Shown piece after piece: positions 23,022 through 35,000 of a stretch of 64,000 nt of DNA; position 1 is the stretch's first letter; every line of letters starts with the position of its first letter. The position numbers and the translations under genes are program-made. This DNA comes from Bombyx mori (Eukaryota > Arthropoda > Insecta > Lepidoptera > Bombycidae): the NCBI RefSeq assembly GCF_030269925.1, contig NC_085129.1, positions 18,219,501 to 18,283,500 of the forward strand. Direction: 5' to 3'. A model generated the notes under the pieces. That model was not told the origin of the DNA and ran no database searches. It worked only from the letters and a program-made list of their open reading frames with translations.

Positions 23022-26000
23022 GACCTGGCCCACGAGACTACCGCCATGTGGCATGTTGATTCGACCATCATTGTTCCAATAGTTGTATCGGTACACGGCT
23101 TGATAGCGAAAAGTTTCGATCAACATCTTAAGAAACTTTCGTTATCCAGCTGGGTTAAGGGCCTAATACAGAAAGCAGTTATCCTCGATACTGCACGCAT
23201 TGTGAGGAGGTTTCTCACTCTGGAGTCCTAACCACTGGTGGCTTGTGTCGTAGACACCGCCATCAGCGGCAATCTATTTTTATATAGTGTTTTTTAAAAA
23301 TTGTATTTTTAATAATTTTTTTAAAAAATATTATGTAATTAATAAGATTTTAAATAAATATAAATAAATAATAATAATAATAATGATAAATAATCTTTTT
23401 GAAGTGAAACTTCCTTATCGGCGTTGGAAAAAAATTTACCGTCACGTTTTTCGGTTACGCGTCACATTTTTCCGTTACGCGCCATCTGTTTTGTATTCAT
23501 GTCTATGATAATAAAATCCTTTTGTTTAAACTTTATCTAATTTAACTTTTTTGTATTCATGTCTATGATAATAAAATCCTTTTGTTTAAACTTTATCTAA
23601 TTTAACTTTATTTAACCAATTTCTAGAAAGTTGCATGTAGATCATTTTTCGAAAAATAAGGCCATAAATAAGTTTCACTTCTTACGTGTGTACACTAGTA
23701 CACGCACACATTTTTTTTTTCCAGCTGCTTTATCACTAATTTAACATCACATGTGTTCTCACACGGAGACGTCCTTAAGAACGGCAACGAAGAATACGAG
23801 GTCGAAGCGAACGTAAGTACATGTTATGACTAAATTATTAACAACTAGCGACCCGCCCTCGCTTCGCTTCGGAAACATTAAATTTTATTATTGATAGCTG
23901 AGTCCCGCGATGTTATGCGCGGTTATTGTCGTACACGGGGCGAAGCTAGCTTAATTTACTCCTTATATCATCAACTACCTATCAGTGAAAGTCTCGTCAA
24001 AATCGGTCCAGCCGTTCCAGAGATTAGCCGGAACCAACAGAAAAAAATTGTAAAAAATAGTAATTTTGGTATGTGCCGTAGATATATTCATATACATGTA
24101 GTAAAAAGTGGTTATTTCAATATTACAAACGGACACTCCAACTTTACATACATACATATAAATAAAATTGGAGTGTCTGTTTGTAATATTGAATTAACCG
24201 CTTTTTACTGGATGCATACGAGTATATAATACGGTACATACACCAAAATAACATTTTTTTTTTTTTTTTACAATTTTTGTCGGTCTGTCTGTCTGTTTGT
24301 TCCGGCTAATCTCTGGAACGGCTGGACCGATTTTGACGGGACTTTCACTAACAGGTAGCTGATGATATAAGGAGTAACTTAGGCTGCTTTTTTTTTTTTT
24401 TTTAGACTAGCTTTGCCCCACGGCGTCACCCGCGGTACGACAATAACCGCGGGTAGCATCGCGGGACTCAACTATCTATATATATGTCGGCGTTAAGCCA
24501 GGATTTACACACATAAGTTCTTTTACAATGAAAATACAATACAATTCTATAAAACTTTAACATTACTTGTTTACAACAAAAAGCCACGCCTGAGTTATTC
24601 AGTGGTTTTTACACAATTAGCCATTTTGTGTTGGTTATAGCAACTACAACTTCTTTTATACAAACAAATGTAATTACTGCGAAACAATTCACAAAACATA
24701 GCTTAATATTCAAAATACATATTTTAGTGATTTTACATGACTCACATTTAATTTACTGTACATGAATTACTTTTAAGCAATATTAACTAACATTGTTATT
24801 ATCCAGCCTAATAATAGATGGCGCCAACAACATCATTGCATAACAATTACAATACTTAATTAAATTATTAGTACTGTTAATTATAATATAAATTATTATT
24901 AATATTTATGCTTAATTCATATTTAATCATTTATACAGTTATTTGTGTTTTTAAACAATAATATAAACATTAAACATATTCTGAACATTTTCACATTAAA
25001 TCAGTGTCTGCTAATTATTAAATATGGTAGAATAACAGTTTTGTTGCTAATAATTAATAAATATTAACATATAATAAACTAAACTATATATTATTATGTT
25101 AATTATTGCCAACAGTGGCGTTTGCGCCCATATATACCTAGTCAGGTCATAAATTCTGTCACATGTTTAATGTAAAATAATTGAAACAAGTTTATTCATT
25201 ATGTAACCATTCATATACCAAAATGAACTTAACAAAACATTACAATCCCGATTCTGCAGGATAGCCGTCGGAGCACCATGGTTCCAGAGGAACGTGGACC
25301 TCCACGATGACCTGGAGCTCGACCCCGTAAGTATCTACAGTCGGCATCGCTGCGCCACTTTGAGAAGGCGGCACGACATGAGAACCCTCTTGTCGTGGCC
25401 GCCGGAAACTACATACCCGATCCTGTAGACCGTTTGGTAAACCGTCGACGTCGCCCAAAGCACGTCATCACGGATCCTCCTGATCCACTAACGGTGCTTT
25501 TAGGCAATACAAGCACCGGTCACCGTCCTCGCCGAACCCGTCGCTTGCGACAAAGGGCTCGACGAGCGAATTAACCCACAGACACAGCCCACTGAGTTTC
25601 TCGCCGGATCTTCTCAGTGGGTCGCGCTTCCGATCCGGTGGTAGATTCTGCGAAGCACTGCTCTTGCTAGGGCGGTGTTAGCAATTCTCCGGTTTGAGCC
25701 CCGCGAGCTCACCTACACAAGCTAGGTAAGCTGAAATAGCCTCTCAAGGCTATCAGCATAGGTAGGAAAAAGAAAGAACAAAACATAGATTCTTATGACA
25801 CTAAAGTTTATTCAAAATGACCTCCGTGATTTTGAATACAGGCCTTCAATCTGCGCGGCCAGTCGTCTATCGCAGCACGAACGAGGTCCATGTCAATATC
25901 GGCGGCTGCCTTAATCAAGGATGTCTTGAGTGACTCCAAATTGGGATGAGGCTTTGAGCACGCCTTTTCCTCCAAGTGTTGCCATATCTTGTAATCTAAC

Positions 26001-29000
26001 GGATTCAAATCTGGACTGGAGGAGGGCCAGTCTTCGTGCCGGATGAAGTCGATTTCACGCGCCGCCAGCCAGTCTTGTGTGCTCTTCGCTCTATGAGCTG
26101 GCGCCGAATCTTGTTGGAATACCCAGTGCCTGTTATTGAACATGGTATGAGAAACAGGTTCCACAAGGTTCGTCAGGACTGTATTTTGATACACAACTGC
26201 ATTCGTTTTTACACCTTTCTCACAAAAATGTACCTCTGTTAAGCCCCAATAAGAAACTCCCAACCATACCATGAGCGAGGATGGAAAATGACCTCTTCGG
26301 ACACGCGGAATACGGTTGCTCGCTTCTTCACTACTGTGTGCGTACACCTTATCATTTTGTTTGTTGTAGCTCTCTTCTACGGTAAAAATTTTTTCATCCG
26401 AAAAAAGAATTTCCCGATATTTTCTTCCCGCGTACCGCTTCAACAAAGCGCGGCATCTCTTCAGTCTCAGGTCCATTAGACGAGCATTCAAACGATGTCC
26501 TGTTTTTCTTCGATATGCCCGAAGCCCTAAGTCTTCATTTAACACCCTTTTCACCGTGGTTCTGCTTAACCCCATCTGAAGGGCCAACAGTTTCTGCTTA
26601 CGTTTGGGATTTCTTTGAATTCGCGCCTTCACAGCTTTTATCACTGCTGGAGTCCTAACAGACCGAGGGCGACCACTTCTTGACCTGTCATCTACACTAG
26701 AGTCTTCATTGTATCGTTTGAAGGTACGATAAACGAATCTTTTGGTTATATTCAAATTTTTCAGTATGTTAAAAATTTTAATTGGCGCGTAACCACAACG
26801 ATGCAACGCAATAACTGCAACGCGGTCTTCTTTAAGCGTCCACTCCATATTTAAAAATGAGTAAAATTCTAAATGTATACTATTTTTATTTTCATGAACA
26901 ATTCCAAATTCGAATTCAATAAACTTTTTTGTGGCCAGCATTCTAAAAGAAAAGTTTTTACTGTGTGACAATACTTATGACCTGACTAGTTATATAAAAA
27001 GGAATTGCTGTTCGTTAGTTTCGCTAAAACTCGAGAACGGCTGGACCGATTTGGCTAATTTTGGTCTTGAATTATTTGTGGAAGTCCAGAGAAGGCTTTA
27101 AAGGTAAATAAATATGAAAATTCTCGGAATTAAATAAAAATAACAATTTTGTTTTTCCTTTAATGTGTCCCCCGTCGGACGGATTCCTTTTGTTTGTTTT
27201 AAGTTTATTTTATACAAAAGTTTAGGTCTTTTGTTTATCGATTGAGGCACTACGAAGTCTGCCGGGTCAGCTAACAATAATAAAATTTAATATTTCCGAA
27301 GCGAAGCGAGGGCGGGTCGCTAATAATAAATAAATCTTTCATTTTATTTACAGATATCCACGCCGCTATTCGGTTGGAAATGGACTTGCATGTTGTATAT
27401 GAACTCTCACTACAAACCTGTCTTTTGCAAATTCACTGTCAATGAAATAGCAGAAGGTAAATTAGTTTAATAATTCGCAAAATAATATTTTTAAATTTTC
27501 GCGGCCCTCTGCGTTATAATCATCATCAGCCTGTATCTATCCACTGCTGGATGTAGGCCTCTCCCATAGTCCGCCACAATGAACGAACCTCCGCCTTCCG
27601 CATCCAATCTCTCCCAGCATATCGCCGCAAGTCATCGGTCCAACGGGCAGGGGGACGCCCAACGCTGCGCTTACCGGTACGCGGTCTCCAGTCCAGAACA
27701 CGTCTGCTCCATCGGCCATCGGTTCTGCGACACGTATGTCCAGCCCATTGCCATTTCAGCTTGCTAATCTTTAGGGCTATGTCGGTTACTTTGGTTCTTT
27801 GACGGATTTCCTCATTTCTAAGTCGATCCATCAAAGAAACTCCGAGCATACACCTTTCCATAGCACGCTGAGCGACTTTGAACTTACGGACTAGACCTAC
27901 GGTCAATGTCCACGTTTCGGCGCCATATGTCATGACCGGCAGCACGCAAGCGTTGAAGACTTTTGTTTTTAGGCATTGCGGGATTCCTGAGTTCAAGATA
28001 TGACGGAGTTTTCCATACGCAGCCCAACCCAACTGTATGCGCCTATCAGCTTCCTTCTCAAAGTTGGCCCTGCCTAGCTGAATAATTTGGCCTAGATAAG
28101 TGTATTCAGACACAACTTCGAGTACCACGGATTCGACTATTACCGGTCCAGGAATGATATGGTCGTTGAACATGACCTTAGTTTTGTCCAGATTCATTCC
28201 TAGACCAACACGTCGTGACGCGGCATTCAGCTCACCCAGCATACAGCTGCATTATAATATGCACTATTAACTTAACCGAACTTAGCGACGGATGCGACGG
28301 GGCAACGCAAAGCCACCATCACCCGAAACATGTCATGTCGGATCCCCCGGATCCACTCTCGGTGCTTGTAAGACCCTCAAGCACCGGCCACCGTCCTCGT
28401 CAATTACGACGAAGAACGAACTAACCCATAGACACAGCCCATTGAGTTTCTCGCCGGATCTTCTTGATAGGTCGCGATTCCGATCCGGTGATAGATTCTG
28501 TGCTCTACCCTTGCTAGGACTAGTGTTAGCAAATTCTCTCAGATTGAGCCCGTTAGCTCATGTACCCGTCCAGGCGTAGCTGGAATAGCCCCCTACTTTT
28601 ATTCATTTATTTATCCTACCTAAGCTGATGGTCTTTAGAGACAATTTCAACGTAGCCTTAACATAGGCTCAAACCTGACGACGTTGCTAACATTAACCCT
28701 AGCAAGAGTAGCGCTTCGCAGAATCTACCACCGGCTCGGAAACGCGACCCACTGAGTAGAACCGGCGAGAAACTCAGTGGGCTGTGTCTGTGAGTTAATT
28801 TACTCCCCGAGCCCTTCACAAGCGACGGGTTCGACGAGAACGATGTCCGGAGCCCCCTAGGCTAGTGCCCAACAGATAGAGAAAAAAACCACTATTATTC
28901 GATGGATTCCCACCACGATTTTTAGCATAAATGAGTTCACGACGTTTAGGCGTGTTGCGAGCGCCGTGGTCGCGCGATTAAGTGTATAATCTATGGTCGC

Positions 29001-32000
29001 GCGTAGACTGAGGCCAGTGTGACTTTTTGGCGGGAACGCGAGGAGTGAAGTTGTGTGATTTGTTTTATTTTGTCTATTTAGTGTTTCTTCAGGTTTAAAT
29101 GTGTAATAACGGTGGTTTATTAATTGTTTAATATCTGTGAAAGTGCACAAATGTGGGAAAATGAAACAAAGCCGCTGATGGGCGGAAGAGCTCACAGCCC
29201 ACCTGGTGTTAAGTGGTTACTGGAGCCCATAGACATCTACAACGTTAATGTGCCAACCCACCTTGAGATATAAGTTCTAAGGTCTCAAGTAACAACGGCT
29301 GCCCTTCAAACCGAAACGCATTACTGCTTCACGGCAGAAATACGCAGGGTGGTGGTACCTACCCGCGCGGACTCACAAGAGGTCATACTACCAGTAATAG
29401 TGGTATCTTATCTATACATATAAATAAAATTAGAGTGTCTGTTTGTAATATTGAAATAACCGCTTTTTAGTATATGCATATGAATATATATACAGTACGT
29501 ACATCAAAATAACATTTTTTCCAATTTTTGTCTGTCTGTCTGTTTGTATCAATAATAAAATTTAATGTTTCCGAAGCGAAGCGAGGGCGGGTCGCTAGTC
29601 ACCAATAAAATTTCCCGGGATCCTCCAAAAAGTCCACTGAAAAAAATTCAGTAATTTACCATCATTTTACTGAGATTGTATTTCGTCCCATATCATCTCA
29701 TCTCATTTAATTTCATCCAAGTTGATTAATGTCTCAAATTAATCATCTTCATTTCATTTCATTTATCTCCATATTATAATTTTTTATAAAATATAAATTA
29801 AAATAAGACATGACTTGAAGGTCTTAGTTACCAGGTCATAAAATAGATGGAAAAAAAACGACCCCAGTGTTGGCAAATGACCGTATGAATGTACCCCAAC
29901 TTTTTTCGAAAACCCCACGAAAATAAGCTTTTTGAAAAAAATACCCCCAAAACAGTTTTTACTTATTTTAAAGAAGAAACAAAAAACCAAAAGGATTCTT
30001 TTATTTTTTAATCAAGCTCCCCCATAACTTCAACCATCTCTAAACAATTATTACAATCATATTCACTTTCGTTATTATTATTTAAGGCATACACGTTTTC
30101 GGAGTTAAAAATTAAATAAAAAAAACATGTCCGATGTGGGAACAAAATTTATGCATCCATTTGGCAGTGATTATCGAATCCTGAGAACCACTTCGGCAGT
30201 TTCTATTGCCATTCGGTTGCTTAATTTGTCCTTTATAATATTGACTTGTGAATAGTAGACTATACCTTTTTTTTTTATTGCTCACATGGATGGACGAGCT
30301 CACAGCCCACCTGATGTTAAGTGGTTACTGGAGCCCATAGACATCTACAACGTAAATGCGCCACCCACCTCGAGATATAAGTTCTAAGGTCTCACTATAG
30401 TTACAACGGCCACCCCACCCTTCGAACCGAAACGCATTACTGCTTCACGGCGGAAATAGGCAGGGTGGTGGTACCTACCCGTGCGGACTCCCAAGAGGTC
30501 CTACCACCATTGATGAATAGAATAATTATTCTAATAGTAATGGGAATTGTGTTTGTGGATGAATTATTGGTACTCAAAAAACCTCCGAAATTACACCCAA
30601 CTAACTTTTTACCCCCGAATCTCTCCACCAAGGTCGAAAAAGCCCCCAAATTTGCAGGGAATCCCCCCCCACCTGGCAACTGTGACTGAAACCTGCGGGA
30701 CGTCAGGGCAAACCTACCCTCTATCTAATGCGATAGTTGTTACCAATTGAACTCGATAGCTCGACCCGACAATACACACGCGTTATATCGACAATTTTTT
30801 CCAAACACTTTAAAGACTTTAAAAACAAAGACTTCGAACGAATGTGTTGTGTAGTTAATATGCAATGTTGCACATTGCAATATGACGTGTATATATGTGC
30901 GTTGTCGGGCGACGCTCCTGCGAGGGCAGTCGTTCGCCTACCGCCAGCTAAGCAAGGTGTGGAATAAATGCCTAATATATCATCAGTATTTTATTGAAGA
31001 ACCCAATGTTACTAAACTGGTGACCCCGACGTGATAGGTTTATGATCAGGCCGACGTAATAGGTATATTTTCATTAATGCAATTGATGTCCATGGATTTC
31101 GGTGGCAATTAAACACAATAGGTGGGCCGTGAGCTCCCGTTGTAGTCAAAGAACTAATTAGAGCTTTCCGTGCAAATTTCAGAATATTTCAGACTCGAAG
31201 TTGATGGAGTTAGGCTTAAAATTAACGTAGACATTCCGACATCGGTGGAATATTATTTAAATGCTACCTACAAATACGTACGCGAGAAAACCGTGAAAAT
31301 ACTTTGCGAGCCGGCAAGTGCGCTTCTAACAACGGGATACAGGATATCTGGTAAGTTATTGGAGTTAATAAGATAAAAAAAGGGTGCGTGTACTTTTTTT
31401 TTTTTATTGCTTAGGTGGGTGGACGAGCTCACAGCCCACCTGGTGTTAAGTGGTTACTGGAGCCCATAGACATCTAGAACGTAAATGCGCCACCCATCTT
31501 GAAACTTGTATGTACTTATGTACGCGCGTAAGAAGCTATACTTTATTTTTATTAAATTTATTTCTTTTTTTTTAATATTAAATAATTTATAATAAATATT
31601 TAACGTTCATAATTTAATAATATTTAGTATGAATTATATTAAATAATAATTTTGTCATTTATATTACTAAAAAATGAATGCTAATAACACTTTTTTTACG
31701 AGTGTACAGGCGCGAAAGTTCACCTGTGGCTATATTCAGACACGCCAAGTTACGTCGGTCGTATTGTAATGAGTATATAATAATACTACACATACATACA
31801 TATCTGTTAATTTTGTGTCACGGCGCGCGCGCATCGTAAAATTTCACTCTCATAAATTCATAACGCGCCTAAAGAAGTTTATCTTCAATGCAAACGTGTG
31901 CGTCTAAAAATGCAGACAGACGCAAAACACAAGTGATAACTTAAACTAATCTAAGTTGAACTATATAATATTGAAATTGTTTAACTTGAAGAAAGCTTAA

Positions 32001-35000
32001 GTTATTACTTAAATTGTAACATAAATTGAAAAAGATGTATATGAATAGTTAGGACGTTAAATACGTTTTCAGTATGGCTGTCGTATGCGTGACAGAAAGG
32101 GACGCCAGACATACTGGCGCCGTAACGCGTTACGTAACGAAGCGGTTTACCTTCCCTTAAGAAGTTATATCTAATATATAAAATTCTCGTGTCACAATGT
32201 ACGTTCCCATACTCCTCCGAAACCGCTTGACCGATTCTCATGAAATTTTTTATGCACATTCAGTAAGCCTGAGAATCGGCTACTATCTATTTTTTATACC
32301 CCTAAGTGATTAGGGTTGTCCACCCCTAACATATTTTTTTTATTTGGACATATTTTTTTTGTTAGAATGAGGTATTATGTGGTTGAATGAGGTTTTGTTA
32401 TTTTTATTATATATTTCTTCATCTTTCACAGCACTACATACCTCTTTCACTCATTTACCACATCCTTACACACTTACAATAAGTTAGTTTTTTTTTTCTA
32501 CACTAGAAATTCCCTAGAAATCTTATATATGGCAAAACAATGTTTGCCGGGTCAGCTAGTCACTTATAAAATTAATATAAAAAAATTCAAGACCGACATA
32601 AGAGATAACAATAAACGTAACACTTCCAAATCGTCAGGGCTTCGTTATAGTAACCCTTTTTATTAATTTACCAAACTCTTTATTTATATCTACATTGCTC
32701 TGTGTGCTCTGAGGAATTGTTTGAGATGATCCCCTCATCTCCTTTTTATCATCGCACCTCCCGCCATCGGAGCAGAGTTCATCCATATCACCTGGAACCG
32801 CTGCGTTCATCGACAGTGCGTTTCCAGAGGTCTTTTTTGCCACGTACCATCCGGCTATGGAATGAGCTCCCCTCCACGGTGTTACCTGAGCGCTATGACA
32901 TGTCCTACTATAAAAGAGGCCTGTGGAGAGTATTAAGCGGTAGGCAGCGGCTTGGCTCTTCCCCTGGCATTGCTGAAGTCCATGGGCGACGGTAACCACT
33001 CACCATCAGGTGGGCCGTATGCTCGCCTGCCTACAAGGGCAATAAAAAAAAATCACGTTTCTTTCTCGAAAATTATGAATCGAATATCCCGATCACATTA
33101 CCTTTGTTTCCGTTTTATAGTTAAAAACTCGCCCATCAGCTCGACCTGTGTGCCGACGGTTTTGGATGTAACCTGCACTCTCGACCTGCAACGTAGTCAC
33201 AGCGGCCAGTACATAGACTTCGTCTTTACACAGCTCTCCACCGGCGAGCAACTAGTTCTGAGGCTCATCTTAATACACGAAAAACGTGAGTTGGTGATTT
33301 ATTAATGAAATGACTTCTGATAATAGAAAGCAATTTATTTATTTATTTCATTTACTTCAGATTTTGCATGCAACATTTCATATAGTTTAACAGAATTAAA
33401 TAAAAACAACTACAATCTCGGAATAAAACAATAGCAATAATATTAATAATAATAAACCAAAAAATTAAATAATAATAACTAGTGGTCCCCCGATAGTCGA
33501 AATTCGACTATAATTAATTGAAATTATAAGTTTGTACACTATTATGATTCTATTGTCAAAGACTATTTAAGATACTTTATAATCACAGATTTCGCCAAAA
33601 CAAATATTTGTCTAAACAATATTTTAATCTATTTTTTTAAGAGATTTTATTTTATGACCTGGTAACTAAGACCTTTAAGTCATGTCTTATTTTAATTTAC
33701 ATTCCTATTTTTATGAAAAACGATAAAATTGAGTGAAATGAAATGAAATGAAGATGATTAATTTAAGACATTAATCAACTGGGATGAACTCAAATGAAAT
33801 GAGATGAGATGATATGGGATGAAATATAATCTCAGTAAAATGGTGGTCATTTACTGAGATTTTTTTCAGTGGACTTTTTGGTGGATCCCGAGAAGTTACG
33901 TCCAGCGGCTGTGTTTCATTTTCCCCACATTTGTGAGCTTTTACAGATATTAAGCAGTTGATAAGTCACTGTTATTACATGTTTAAGCCTGAGGAAAAAT
34001 TAAATTAACAAAATAATACAATATATAAAAATAAAACAACTCACACAATTACGCTCCTCACGTTCCCGCCAAAAAATCTGTCAACGAGAATATGGTAAAT
34101 GTCAAAATCCTCGTGGGGTCGTCATGGTTCCCCTAGGGGCACAGACCAGGCTTCGGGAAAATCCCTTGTACCCGGGCCTGAACTCACTGCCTAACAGTGG
34201 TGATCTTGTATACAGAATTTTTTTTTATTCCTTACATGGCTGGACGAACTCACGGCCCACCTGAAGTGGTTACCGGAGCCCATAGACATCTACAACGTAA
34301 ATGCCGCCACCCATCTTGACATATGAGTTCTAAGGTCTCAGTATAGTTACAACGGCTGCCCTACCCTTCAAACCGAAACGCATTATTGCTTCACGGCAGA
34401 AATAGACAGGGCGGTGGTACTTACCCGTGCGACTCATAAGAGGTCCTACCACCGGTAAACATACTTGTATATTATATTGATAGATGCAGTGATGGGTGTA
34501 GAGAGAGAGAGAAAGATGAGTGGTGATAATGGAAGTGATGATGAAATGGCATGACGTCCGTTTGATTATCAAAGGGAACCGATCTTCCCTCGCAAACTCC
34601 AGCTTCTTCTCACTCTCTTTTTTTCACTAGTATTCCTGTTGTTACCATCAAAATGTGAAATGCTTAACTTAATAAACAACATTCTACTGAGACATATAAA
34701 TCAACTATACCTCATTTCGCTCCACAACATTTTTCATTTAACACAGATTATAAATTCGTAATTGGCAACAATGCCGTCGCAAGAAGGAAATTGCCATATT
34801 TGAAAAAAAGAGCTGTTTTTGTTTTATTCAAGAACTATGGAGAGTAGAGGTAAGGAAAACTGTCTCATATGAGAAAAGCTTCAATAAGTGTACCACTTTC
34901 AGCACTAAAATTAAATAACAGTTCAAAAATCCTCCAGAATGGCGCTAGCATAGGCACAGAGTATGATATGAATTGAGCAGTTTTTAACTGATTGAAGTAT

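Larger units (their letters stand above)
25137..26990 (-). mobile_element. DD37D mariner (mori/maT type), copy 1, nearly intact
   Basis: TA at 25135-25136 and 26991-26992; inverted ends CCTAGTCAGGTCATAA and its near complement. Without the 536-bp LINE insertion and its target duplication the element is about 1308 bp, matching copy 2 (38856-40164, 1309 bp). It holds an open transposase frame. It belongs to the DD37D group that includes Bmmar1- and Bmmar6-like elements known from Bombyx. Confidence 0.85.
28915..29780 (+). repeat. Unclassified dispersed repeat split by a Bm1 SINE and a Helitron
   Basis: Head 28915-29182 (TTTTTGGCGGGAACGCGAGG, then GTGAAAGTGCACAAATGTGG) and tail 29600-29780 (ATCCTCCAAAAAGTCCACTG, then ATCATTTTACTGAGATTG, ending in ATTTC repeats). 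The unsplit copy at 40632-40920 shows the two pieces belong together. Other copies are at 33660-34080 (inverted) and 58940-59215. Confidence 0.65.

Noticed and set aside
27579..27767. Plus-strand frame opposite the RTE fragment
   Set aside because: Shadow of the RTE coding strand.
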